Assembly: GCF_026210795.1 (NCBI RefSeq) | Contig: NC_089441.1 | Coordinates: forward strand, 1,302,001-1,366,000 | DNA: 64,000 bases | Direction of reading: 5' to 3' | DNA from: Rhizophagus irregularis | Lineage: Eukaryota > Glomeromycota > Glomeromycetes > Glomerales > Glomeraceae | Part shown: positions 9,348 through 20,689 of the stretch, piece after piece | How the letters are laid out: each line of letters starts with the position of its first letter | Position numbering within the stretch: the stretch's first letter is position 1 | Notes under the pieces: model-generated | What the model was told of the DNA's origin: nothing | Database searches by the model: none | The model's input: only the letters and a program-made list of their open reading frames with translations | Position numbers and translations under genes: made by a program

Positions 9348-12344
9348 TTGGTTAAAATTTTTTAGGCAAGATCGACCAAAATCGACTAATAAGCTGTAAT
9401 CGATTAAAGTTCGATCAAAGTACACTCGATCTAATAAACTCGAACAATTAATCGAACAATTAATCGATTAAATGTCATAAATAATTAGTATTTTATTAGT
9501 AAATTAAAATAAATAAAAAATAAATATAATAAAATATATAAATTTTATGTAGTTTTATACTTTCGCATTATTTATTTATAAGGAACCATCAATTTTACAT
9601 AGTTTCAAAATTATTATTAAATTGACATACAGTACATGTCAAACAAACTACTTAAATACATTAAAATATTCGCTATTTCTCTTGAGAAATAATAATTCAG
9701 TAACTGTAGATGCTTTTAACCGGTTCCTTTCTTCACAAATTTGATTCCCAGCATCACTAAATAGTCTTTCACTTGGAACTGACGTGGCTGGTATACATAA
9801 ATATTTACGAGCTAATTCATATAACACTGGAAATGAATCTTTATTATTTTGCCACCATTGAAAAGGATTGGTATCGTAAGAAGCTTGAGGAGTCCTAAAA
9901 TAATTGTCAAATTCAGTGTCTTCATTTTCTTCTATAACTTGAGGGCCAAAAATATATGCATGAAAACGGTCAATTGATGAATTATTATTAGAAAAATTTT
10001 CTTCAGGTTGTGTATTATTTTGAGGCTTAATCTCATCATACTGAACTTTCAGTTCAACCTTTACTCTTTCTCGCAATTCATTAGGCCAACCATGTGTTCT
10101 TTTGCATCGGGGATCAAGAATAGTTGCCAAAAGCATAGCCATAGGAGGATCATTCCAATAATCAAATAAAGCACCATAAATTTCCTTTTGAACTCTATTA
10201 ATTATAGATGCAGTATTTGGCTGTTGTTGATGATGTTGACGTTGAGGTTGTTGTTGATGTTGTTGATGTTGAGATTGTTGTTGATGTTGTTGATGTTGAG
10301 ATTGTTGTCTTGTAGTAACATTTGGCCGTATACGCTGTTCATCTTCTTCCTCTTCATCTGACTCACTTTCCCCCTCATCCTCATCATCACTTTCTTCATC
10401 ATTATCTTCTAATTCATCATCATCATCTACAATTACATTAACAATTAAATAAAATTAGAAGTTGGAATAAAAAAAATAAAAAAAATTTTAAACAATTAAA
10501 AATTTCATCACCATTACCTTCAATACCTTCTTCATTTTCATCATCATCTTCAATTAAAGGTGTATAGTAAAATCTAATAGATTCTAAAGTTGAATATATT
10601 AAGGATATTGTGCAATATTTTTCACCGCCCAAAAATGTGGTTGCACGCTCAATTGGTTGAAATAATTTGCACAATTCTTCTAATAATTTCCATTCCCAAT
10701 CTTTTAGATATCTTTTTCTTAACTTTTTCCAATCTTTTATTGCGCTACTATTTGAATCTAATCTTAAAGTTACTAGCGTCCTTTTTATTGCTTCTTTTAA
10801 TTCTAATAATCTTTTCCAAGATGCTAAAGTAGATCCCCACCTTGTTTTACAATCAGCAATAGTACAAAGGATTTGCAGAGAACCACCTGGAATATTAATT
10901 GGTTCATTGGAATCTTGTAATTCCCTATCAGATGATGTCAAAGTTTGTCTTGTAATTTCTTTATTTAAATTTGCAATTTCAATTTGTGCTCGTTCTAGAC
11001 GTTCAGCTTGTTTAGGTGAATTGAAAAATTGATTAAGTTTTTGAAATCTACTTGCATATGATTTAATTTTATGCAGTCCTTTCATTACACATAACTGAAG
11101 CATATGAGAAGTACATGCAATCCTATCTACACCATCCCACTCTCTAATTGCTTTTACTACATTTGCCCCATTATCTGTAACTGCATGTTTTACTTTATCA
11201 TTTAAATGAAGTTCCTGAATTTTTTTCACTAATGCTGAACGAATATTTTCGGCTGTATGAGGATATTTAATAAGATCAATACAAATAAGGATATCATATA
11301 ATTCCATATTAGGAGTTAACCAATGACCGGTAATACCAATATAGCCTTGATTATTACGGGCAGTCCATAAATCAGTTGTAATGGCTGCATAAGTACAAGT
11401 TTCATTGATCAATTGCTTCATTTGCAAAAGTGCTTCTTGATAACCAGCTCCAATATCAGCTTTTAGTGTTCTGTAACATGGTACAATAAAGGCAGGATCT
11501 ACTCTTTTTATAAACCGTTTGAAACCTTCTCCTACAATTGTAGCAAATGGTCACCCATCAGTAACCAACCAATCTGTAAGACCATTACGTAAATATTGCT
11601 GTTTGGGTTCTTTATTTGGAGTGAATTTTTTTATTTGATCATCTATTTTAAGTTGCTTATTTCAATAAAACAAAAGAAAATTTATTAATTATTTATTAAA
11701 ATTGATTCAATTTAACAATTTTATTTACCTGCTCCTTTTTTTTATTAAACACTTTATGTTTATCACCCAAATGATAACTCATGCTTGAAGTTTGTGTTTT
11801 ATATAGCAAACTTGCAATTTCATTTTCACCATCTTTTTCTATATATTGACAATACACACGCCCGTCTGTTTTCTCTACAAAGTAATCCCACACCCAACTG
11901 GTTTTATTTGCAGATTTTGGGATAATTTGTGGTTCTTGTTCATCTGTAATATCACTTGCTAAACGTTTTCATACATGTAAAGATTCAGTGGAACTATTTG
12001 CACGTTTTGGAGGCATTATTTACGTTAAAAGAGTTTATTAATACTATAAGCAGAGAGTGTGAAAGAAAGAAACTTTCTTACTTGTTACAAAGAAAAGTTA
12101 GCGAAGTTGCTATTTTAAGGGTTTATCACGTTTATTTAACCAATTTTATCATTAAAGCATGATTAATATTTTAATCGATTTATTTTATTCGAGTATTATA
12201 TAATCGATTTTACGTGTTGCAAATTTATTCGATTATATGTTGATCGATTTTACTTTTTCGAATACTCGATACACAAAATCATTAGTCGAGTCACTTGACT
12301 TGATCGACCATGATCGATTTTGAATTGGTCGACTCAATTCCCTA
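9308..12344 (-). mobile_element. Complete hAT DNA transposon, 3,037 bp
   Basis: Perfect 17-bp terminal inverted repeats TAGGGAATTGAGTCGAC (9308-9324; reverse complement at 12328-12344), flanked by identical 8-bp duplications CATCAAAG. Subterminal zones (about 9345-9475 and 12165-12325) are dense in short ATCGATT/AATCGA/TCGATC motifs in both orientations, likely transposase binding sites as in other hAT elements (inference). It holds one minus-strand transposase gene with two premature stops. The perfect repeats and duplications suggest a fairly recent insertion. Confidence 0.95.
9648..12016 (-). pseudogene. hAT transposase, interrupted by two stop codons
   Basis: Read on the minus strand from ATG at 12016-12014. 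Proposed exons are 12016-11729, 11655-10518 and 10426-9648. Order: N-terminus MPPKRANSS; a BED-finger-like region (SWVWDYFVEK, a single cysteine in VYCQY, then HLGDKH); the RNase-H-like core with ITTDLWTARNNQGYIGITGHW, HAVTDNGANVVKA and RIACTSHMLQLCV; a highly acidic stretch and a His/Gln-rich run (~10205-10320); and the hAT C-terminal dimerisation motif with WWQNNKDSFPVL, ARKYLCIPATSVPSERLFS and CEERNRLKAS. In-frame TGA codons lie at 11971-11969 (codon 16) and 11553-11551 (after DWLVTDG, before PFATI). Both fit C-to-T changes of CGA. The protein is probably non-functional, but the copy could be mobilised in trans. Confidence 0.88.
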
Positions 12345-12352
12345 CATCAAAG
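12345..12352. repeat. Right target-site duplication of hAT element
   Basis: CATCAAAG, identical to 9300-9307. Confidence 0.95.
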
Positions 12353-14729
12353 TTACTAATTGTTTAATGAAAAAAAAATTTTTTACTTTTTTGATTTCTA
12401 CAAATGGTACGTAATATATATATAGTTAATACCACGAAAACTTTGATAATCCTTAATAAATTTTTATATTTTCCAAAAATGTAAATTACAAAAAATTGTT
12501 ATCTTTCTCTACACTTAATTACAGAATATCCGAAATTTTATAAGGTAAATTTAAGGTATTATTTCACAAACCGCGTAAATAAATTATATAAGATTTTTCT
12601 AAGAAACTTTAAGATTGTAATTATGCCTTGTGATTTATTAAAATTTCCATTATTCTATCAATAAATTACAAATTAAACTCTTGTAAAATTACTAACTGAT
12701 GGAAAGTAGGTATAATTATTTCATACTTCCAACATAATCAATTAACCTCAAATTCATTAAACTATTTTGTAAAGAAATTAATTCTTCTAAACTATTTTCT
12801 AACCCATTTACCATATAAATGATTTCAAATAATGAATTCAGTTGTTGGCAGCTGATAAAAAAATTTCAAACCCAATTTCTTCTCCAGAAAAATAAGCAAA
12901 ATATCTAAAAAGCAATATAATGTAATTTATTTTTGAGAATTATACTAATAAACCTCCAAAAAATTATGACAGTATCTTATGCCGCAATTATTTTATAATG
13001 TTTCAAAAATGACGCATGATTATTATTAGTAAATTCTAAAATCATAATTAGATCGGAATTAAAAATTGATTGTTAATTTTATAATCGAAACTATACCTAA
13101 TTAATTTACTGATTGATATAAAGACATGATTAGATGATATTTAAAGTATTCTGAATTCTATACAGTATTTTGACATACATAATCCTCAATATTATCATCT
13201 ACTTCTATTATATTACGTTTTTGGCTAGATATCCTGTTTCTTTAAGTCTAGTTTTGATGAAATAACCAAAATATACTGTATAATATTTTATACTATTCAA
13301 TCTTATTACATCATATTTACCGGATATCCTACTGAAAAGTGAACGGATATATCCGTAATTCTAGGATATTCACTGAATAAGTCATTAGGATAGGATTTCA
13401 TAATGCTGGTCAAAATCTGACTTCCACAGAAACATTAATAAACAAAATATTTACTATCATCTTAAAATACTAATAACGCTTATATTGTTTGATATTGTAA
13501 AGTATGGATTTTTATTCTATTAATTTAATCCAACAAATCAAAAATCATTTTGCGTAAAAGTGACAAATAAGGTTCGTATGAACCGATCAAAAACGTAGTG
13601 AAACTTTATAATAAATGCGCTATCAATATCATAAAATTTGATTTACCGTGACTCATAAATACTATTTTAAATTATAAATGATTATAAAACTGGATGGACA
13701 AGAAATATAAAACTGTCAAGTATAATCAATTTTATTAAACAAATTTTTTTTAATGCGAAAGCCAATCGCTAATTCTTATTTCTTAGAACATGGATTACTT
13801 AACAAAGCTTACATATTTTCTTTTTTTTTTTGTGTACATTGTACATGTTTCGCGTTTTTTTGCATATCCCAAATTTCAAGCAAGGGATCATGAAAATTAA
13901 TTCAAATATAAATAATTATTTAATTATAAAGAACTCTAATTGTCGATTTTTTTAAAAATTGTAACAAAAACAAAAGTACTATAAAATTAAAAAATCACCT
14001 TTTTTTAAAAAAAAAAAGAAATTATTTCTGCGGCATTGATCCTTATAAGGGAACAATTATCTAGGTTGCGCAGTTGAACAACTTTACTGATGAACACACT
14101 GCGCATATTAGTTATTACCAGTTTGTTATTGTCCTATAAAATTAAAGAGTACCGATGTATGAGTAAACGATTAATTAGCAAAAGGAAATTCATAAATAGT
14201 CTATCAAGAAAACGAATAGGGAATTAAGGAATTTAACGTCACCCTTATTAGGGACCGCCAATCAAATACTAACCACCCCACTTAACATTCTTTCCTCCAA
14301 CCTCCGATAAAGTATGTGTGTGAGGATCCTAACTTAGGGTAAAGATACTATGTATACAGCAATCGGTATTCATTTGGACGAAATGAAACATATATTTTTT
14401 TAACCTAAACTCAATAATATTCAATACATATCATGATAAACATAATATAAAAATAAATTATTGATCAGTCTATTAGGATCATGCTGATTTTGACGGACTG
14501 ATATTTTTCGTTAATGGCTAAATAATTGATATTTTTTTTTTATCGGTTAATATGACTACAAATTCATCCTTATACTTATTAATACTCTTACAATAATAAT
14601 AGCATGATCTTGCGTGACTGACGCAATAACTATTATTTAAATATTTTATAATATGAAATAAAAATATATGGCAAATAACTACCATCACCAAATTTCGCGT
14701 AACACATCGAAGAATATACCCTTACCGTA
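12353..14729. other. Intergenic, A/T-rich
   Basis: Begins with the original 3' flank of kinase 2. No gene is supportable. A more balanced-composition patch at ~14160-14345 (with ACCACCCCAC and CTCCAACCTCC) may be part of the retroelement whose 3' end follows, but no frame is readable in it. Confidence 0.45.
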
Positions 14730-15545
14730 TTTTGTAGAAGACATAGGAAAAATAACACGGAAAATATTGACGAAAAAGTTAGGAGATGTTTAGAAAAATT
14801 TAAGAAGATAGATGAGGATTATTATTTAGAATTGAAAAATTTTTACAGGAGGAGGATATGAAATTAGATATTTTAGGACATTCAGAATTAAAAAATATAG
14901 TAGAAGAGAAAGGTAAAATGGAAAAATTTTTACTGGAGGAAAAGAAAAAGAACCAGGAAAATTATGTAATAGAGGTTATAGACAAAGGTTTAAAATCAAA
15001 CGAATTCAACTTATATTGGAAAAATGACCTGATACAGTAAATGGCGATTTAAGAGGATTGTACGCAAGTGATATGGAATTCTCAATAGCAAAATGATTGA
15101 AGATTTGTTCTTTTTCAATTATAAAAATGAATTCGATTGGTTAAAACGCTTGAATTTATTAGTAATAGAAATAAATTCATTTTCTGGCAGTGTAGTGAAG
15201 AAGATACAAAGGAGAGATCATATAAAATTAAAAATTTATTGAAAGAATTACCTACTTATGAAGTTTTATACAAAAGAGAGGTAAACGAAATTACAAGTGA
15301 AACATGTCCGAGATGCAATATTGATATAGATTGGTTTCATGTTTGGAAATGTGAAAGAAATGAAGCCACGATTGAGGAAATTTTATATGAATCAATATTA
15401 AATGTTAATACTAGAAGATAAAAAAGAAGATTTGGAGATATTACGTGATATTAACATAAATTTTAGTGAAATATTGACGCAACAATCAGACATTCTATTT
15501 GGATTTAATAGAATATGGGAGCTTTTGAGAGGAGTATATGTATGA
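14730..15545 (+). pseudogene. LINE-type retrotransposon remnant, C-terminal end
   Basis: Coding-like segments in shifting frames: 14734-14854 is open for ~40 codons (RRHRKNNTENIDEKVRRC...), then 14858-15040, then 15137-15421 with KELPTYEVLYKREVNEITSE followed by CPRCNIDIDWFHVWKC, a CxxC..HxxxxC zinc motif of the type at the end of reverse-transcriptase ORFs. After one more frame change it ends with ILFGFNRIWELLRGVYV and TGA at 15543-15545. The PTYEVLYKR, CPRC/HVWKC and IWE.IRGVY phrases match a LINE protein tail that I recognise as abundant in Rhizophagus; this is from memory and not checked. No reverse-transcriptase core (YxDD) is present, so it is 5'-truncated and frame-broken. Confidence 0.6.
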
Positions 15546-15772
15546 GTCATGAATATCAATGATTTTCACAGCGCACTGCAGGGTTTACGATCGGTTGGCT
15601 CAGTTGCAACCAAGGTTACAACCTGAACGGAATCTTATTTAGTTATTTTTGTAACTAACATTTTTTTTTGAATTTTGTAGGCTAATCGAGGAGAAATGAC
15701 TAATTAGAGAAGCCACTATTATTATACTTGCTCATAAAATATAATAAATAGTGTAAATAAATAATTATTTAG

Positions 15773-16105
15773 CCTGATAACGCTATTTTATTTTTATTTT
15801 ATTTTCATTTTAATTGATTTTTAAAGTATTAAGTAGGAAAACGTAGTTTATCACATTATTATAACAATATAACATTTAACTAAGACTCGAGTAGTAAATA
15901 TATAAATATCACTTAATTTTATTTTTTTAAAAACATAATATCTAAAAAGTTCGTTAAGAATTTAATACATATTTGAGTGAAATGGAAAAACCAATAATTG
16001 ACTATTTAACAATTGATTATATAAAATTTTATATATCATTTATTTATATTCTTCTTATGTACTGAACGTTACGACTATATACCTACAAAGAAAGAAGTAA
16101 ATGAC
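15773..16105. repeat. Duplicated fragment of the kinase-1 3' region (empty MITE site)
   Basis: Resembles 4165-4925: a shared start (TGATAACG then CTATTTTATTTTTATT), GGAAAACGTA, AAAAAGTTCGTTAAGAATTT, ACATATTTGAGT, ATTTATTTATATTCTTCTTA and CGACTATATACCTACAAAG, in the same order. The 326-bp MITE at 4532-4857 is absent; TTTTATAT occurs once at 16027-16034. The matching kinase coding exons were not found upstream, where the LINE remnant lies. Confidence 0.85.
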
Positions 16106-17043
16106 TCATGACATGAAATTATTTTTGATTTCTTCGCGGAATGGATGATTGAACTATTCATATATACAGAATACAGTACAATTTCTAATAAGCTTTCATG
16201 AGTTCAATCTTATTATAATTTAGTAAAAATTTTTTAAGATATCGAAAATCTAGAACACGTGGTTTTTTAATTTTAACGTAATCCCAATAGTAAGTAATAT
16301 TTTCTTTAGAAAAATATATATTAAATACTTTATTATTTAATAGTTTGAAAATTCTAAGCGATGCATGTTAAAAACCAATGTACATTATAATGAAAAAGAT
16401 CTATACCAAAAAATATCCTAATAATATGAATCCTGAATCAGCTGCTTTAAAATTTCTATCAATCTCCCTTTATATCAGAAAGTAGATATATTTAAAAAAA
16501 TTATGTTATTCCGAAGAATTTTATGTAATAAAGTTAAAATCATAAAAAGTGAAAATTTAAATCTTTTATGTGATTAAATTCACTGCTGACCTTAAATTAT
16601 CGTTGATTATCAAATCATCGTGAGGACTAACGTCATTACTCATTTGTATAATAATTAAGCAGGAATAAAAATAGAATAGAATTTTCTATAATATAGAATA
16701 AAAGTAAGTCGAGAATAAAAAAAAGTATATAAGCATCAGGAGCACTTTTATTTGTCGCGGTCAATGTCGCCATGATAGACATTATAACATCATAAGCAAT
16801 GAGCAAAGAATAAACGATTAACAGAATTTTTATTTGTTAAAAAAAAAATAAAATAAAAAATAATTTTAACAAAATTTTACAATGAATTGTTATATATTTA
16901 TATAAAATAGAATGTTAAACATTTAGCTTATTTAGCACTAAAGTAAACTTTACAGATACTTTTCCTATAAAAATAAAAATTCGTAGACAGTATTAGTGGC
17001 GTCATATATTGTAATCACAATAATTTTCGCGAAGTCCTTTTGG
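16106..17043. other. Intergenic, no gene recognised
   Basis: A/T-rich sequence between the duplicated fragment and the 3' end of the CRN gene. Nothing supportable on either strand. Confidence 0.5.
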
Positions 17044-18113
17044 TTAAACACCCTCCCTACATTTCACAGCATGTGTCAGGCGTTCTTTTCCTTGAATAAC
17101 CTTTTGGCAGCGAAGGCACTTCCATGCATGAGGAAGTTGTTGACATAAGATAAACTCACGACCGTAACTAAGAAGAATCTGTTGAGAACGCTTAATTTGT
17201 TCTATAGTATCATCAGGTGGAAGAGTTTCTGTTTCCCAACAAGCTGGGCAAATACCACTAATTTTTTCATATTCTTGGCGACTAGCTTCATTGTGAAATC
17301 GTTCAGGTCGAACTCCGCAAACAACGCAGATATTGCGACTAAAAGCTTCACTGACCGTGCGACCAAATGCACTTAACATTAATCTGTCAATCTCTTTGCG
17401 ATTATGGCTGATATCATTACTGCGAGAAAATGAGATTGCTAGCTCTCTGCATAGAGATTCTGATTGCGATAGGTCCTTGTCCGATACTGAAGAAACCCAA
17501 GGAATAACATTTTCTGAAGGTATACCGATAAGTCCATTTCCCATGTCTACACCCAAAGTAACGTTGGGTTTGCATGTTGATTTATGCTTTTTGTAGTTTC
17601 GGTTCTTAGATTTGAAAGTGGCCTGACAGTGAGGACACTTAACGTCCTCCGTAGCTTCAGCATGATCCAATTTAGGTATATGCGCTATAATAATATGAAT
17701 GAAATTTAAATGTTGGAAAAAATTCCAGGCAAAGGTTAATCTATTACAATAACAATTAACTCACCAGGTGGTTTGACGATTATGTTAATATGTTCTTCCT
17801 TAGGTAAATTATTAAAAACTTTCTTGATATTTTTCTCTACATCTGTTATCATCTCACCTCCCAACACATTTTTAAGTATCAACTCGTGCGATGTGTTAGT
17901 TTTGAGTTGCTCAAATTTTGACTTATCGCTAGTAGAGATATTAACCTTCCATAATTCAAGATCATTTGCGTCAATTTTTTCAAAACGATGTTCAATCTTT
18001 TCTTTAATAGCGTCCTTTAGGTGACTAATCTGTTTATTCTTGTTAATATCTATCGTAAAGGTGTTCTCAATAGGGTCATCGAAAATAAGGCAGGCGAGTA
18101 CGAGAGAAGACAT
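17044..18113 (-). CDS. Crinkler (CRN) N-terminal domain fused to a zinc-finger C-terminal region
   Basis: Minus-strand gene, start at 18113, exons 18113-17765 and 17684-17044, 329 residues. Residues 1-116 look like the CRN N-terminal ubiquitin-like domain: LVLACLIFDDPIENTFTIDI, LKDAIKEKI, NDLELWKV, and the closing INIIVKPP that corresponds to the conserved HVLVxxP border of CRN proteins. The C-terminal exon has a C2HC finger (CPHC..HKSTC), a glycine/serine-rich middle, paired CVVC and CPAC cysteines, and a second C2HC finger (CLRC..HAVKC) near the end. CRN proteins are effectors or host-directed nuclear proteins in oomycetes and are also numerous in AM fungi (family knowledge). Nucleic-acid binding is inferred. 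Exon 2 is visibly richer in G+C than its surroundings. No signal peptide is obvious, which is common in CRN proteins. Confidence 0.85.
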
Positions 18114-20228
18114 GGTGGTAATAGTTTTATTTCTTTTTTAGTTCAACGATTATATATATATTAAATTTTCAATTTCCAACGATCATGTGTGTTTGGCGTA
18201 ATAAACAATATGAAAATCAATCAACAGTAAATAACTAATAGCTTGTTTATTCGCCTGCGCAAATAAAAGCCTGATAATTGACTTGTTTGTTGACGGCATA
18301 GTTTCATTTAGTTAACGTTATCTTATTATATACGTATCTAACCGGACAATGGTAATTGTAATTATAATAAACAAATAAATCATCATCGGGAGACTCAAAT
18401 TACGTAATTTTTGTAACATTCAGCCACATAAATGAAATCTAAATTGGGCATATTAATTTTCCCAACATTTTAAATCGGATTATCCATAAAGAAATTGAAC
18501 TTTTTTGTTCTGAAACATCAAGACTCTTCACTTGTTTAGGCAACCCATCCTTTTCGCAAGAATTTTTTTTTTAAAAAAAAAACTTCGTTTCGTTAATATA
18601 AATAAATATTACACATTTTGTGAATAATTCGCAAAGATAAAGTAGAACCTTTGTTTTTTTTGGTAAACAGATCCCATTCATAATTGGTATTTGGCGTAGG
18701 ATTTGTTTGTATCCATAGCTTTGTTTGCCAAGGAGCCGCCTGAAAAAATATGGTCACCACATCATTACGAATTTATGATGCTTATCATTTTTTTTCCATG
18801 TTCAATTAATTCTCTATGAAAAAAGTTATTTCGCGTGCATTCATTTTATGACGCTCTTACGTTAAGAATTTTATAATTTTAGTCGATCTCCGTCGTAATT
18901 TTTTTAGACGGTTGAAACGTTATTAATATGAAGGCTCATGAGTAAAAGCTGCGTCCAACAGAAACACAGGGTATTATCACTAGAACTCAGGGAACTTTGA
19001 AAGAAGACGACCTTACAGTATCTATCTACTTTATGGTGTGAAAATGATTTATATAGCAGATAGGTTCTACTTTAATTATATAACACGTGACATGCAGATA
19101 AGCGATGGATTTTTTTTTTCTAGAAAAGATTGTAAAAATTATATTATTTACTTGTAAAATTTTTAAAATAATGCATTTTAAATAAATTTAATTTTAATTT
19201 GCAAAGAAAAATGCCATAATTTTCTAAAGAATGTTTAACATATTATCAACATATGATATTAAATAATATCAACGTATCTATCGACTAAATTTATTATTGA
19301 TAACTTCTAATTAATTAAAGAATTGTGAATCTTTTACATAAATATAATAAATATTGAAGATATTGTTTTCAGAAAATAATTCACTCTCAAAGTCTTATAA
19401 TTGTTATTATTGCGCTTTTCAAAATTGTGCTACCCCCTGCAGGTCTTCTAATAAAAAAGATTATGAGATTATGATTACAGGACGATTACTGGACAAAAAC
19501 TGAACAATTTTGTCCGGTAATCGTCCTGTAATCGTCCTATAATCATCCTATAATTGTCCTATAATCATAATCACTCAGTAATTGTCCAGTAATTGTCCTG
19601 TAATCATAATCATCAAGTAATTATAACGTATACAGAATTCTGAAAACTGCGATAAAAGACTTAATGATGAAAATAATTAATGATGTTATAATAAATCAAT
19701 GTAAATAATGATAAAATATTGTTACAGTAGCTGTTACAGTAAATCGATGTAAAAAATCAAAGCACAGATATTGAACGTTTTATATTATTGTTTCGTTTAA
19801 CTGGAAATCATATTAAAAATTTGGAATTTAAAATGTCCTATGATTCCTACCGACTTATCACACGCAACGACGTAACGTATTTTTCTTTTAATATTTTATT
19901 TTTTGTCATCGAAAAATTTCGATTTAGTTCACAGTGACGTATAAATTCAGAATCTATTAACGGATCCAGAATCGTACACTATAAAAAAAAGACGTGATCA
20001 CTTTATAATTTATTGTTAGGATATTCATAAAACGTTTATGATCAAATTTATAGAGTAAATAAAAGTAATAAAAAGTTTTTTTTTTCTTCAGATAAAAAGT
20101 ATCAATTCCAATAATGAGAAAAGAAAAATTCATTTTGTTTTTGTAAAAATACATTTGTAGTGATGCTTAATAGCAAACTAAAGTATTTTCTAATTTTGAT
20201 TTGACTAGTTCTAATATAACATGAATTA
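18114..20228. other. Intergenic, A/T-rich, contains one MITE-like repeat
   Basis: No gene supportable. Contains the inverted-repeat element at 19460-19615 and a T10/A10 palindrome at ~18563-18582. Confidence 0.5.
19460..19615. repeat. MITE-like inverted repeat, ~155 bp
   Basis: Left end ATTATGATTACAGGACGATT is matched by the reverse complement of the right end (AATTGTCCTGTAATCATAAT), with one difference in this 20-bp window and the match continuing through ACTGGACAA. The interior is made of repeated TAATCGTCCTGTAATC / TAATTGTCCTATAATC units. No coding potential and no clear target duplication. Confidence 0.65.
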
Positions 20229-20460
20229 TTAAACACATTTCAAACGGGAAACACTAGAAGCAATATTACCTAAATCACATTGGATGTTGTCTAATTCCCT
20301 AGAGAGAGAATCTTGCATGTCATTTAGGCTTGTAGAAATATCAGTTATTCTTATAGCAATCATGACCATTGCTGCAACAGCTGTTGCTTGCAATATTAAT
20401 TTTAGAAAATCGTGAAATCCGAATTTGTTTTCCCGCCTTTTATCATAGAGAAAATAGGAG
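20229..20460 (-). pseudogene. Short membrane-anchor-like C-terminal fragment, start not found
   Basis: Minus-strand open frame ending at TAA 20231-20229. It contains a charged stretch (YDKRRENKFGFHDFLKL), one hydrophobic segment (QATAVAAMVMIAI) and an amphipathic helix (ITDISTSLNDMQDSLSREL) ending SVSRLKCV. Composition is protein-like and much less A/T-skewed than random frames nearby. No upstream Met or convincing 5' exon was found, so it is a gene fragment or the last exon of an unresolved gene. Family not recognised. Confidence 0.4.
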
Positions 20461-20689
20461 ACGTTTTTAAAAAAAAAAATGAATAATTACCATTATATTG
20501 CATAAACAAGAAAAGTTTTAAAAAAAAACTCACTAAGACATGATGAATATTCGTTAGTAATTAACAGGAGTGCGAAATGGAGACTATATACTGTAAGAGT
20601 AGATAAAGAGTTAAGGAGGAAAAAACCATGAAAAAAATATCAGGTAATACGATATTTTTTACATCTTAGTTTACAATTACCATCTATGA

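Noticed and set aside
10202-10402. Minus-strand Met/Lys/Asn-rich frame
   Set aside because: Shadow of the acidic and His/Gln-rich part of the hAT transposase, which is open in another frame.
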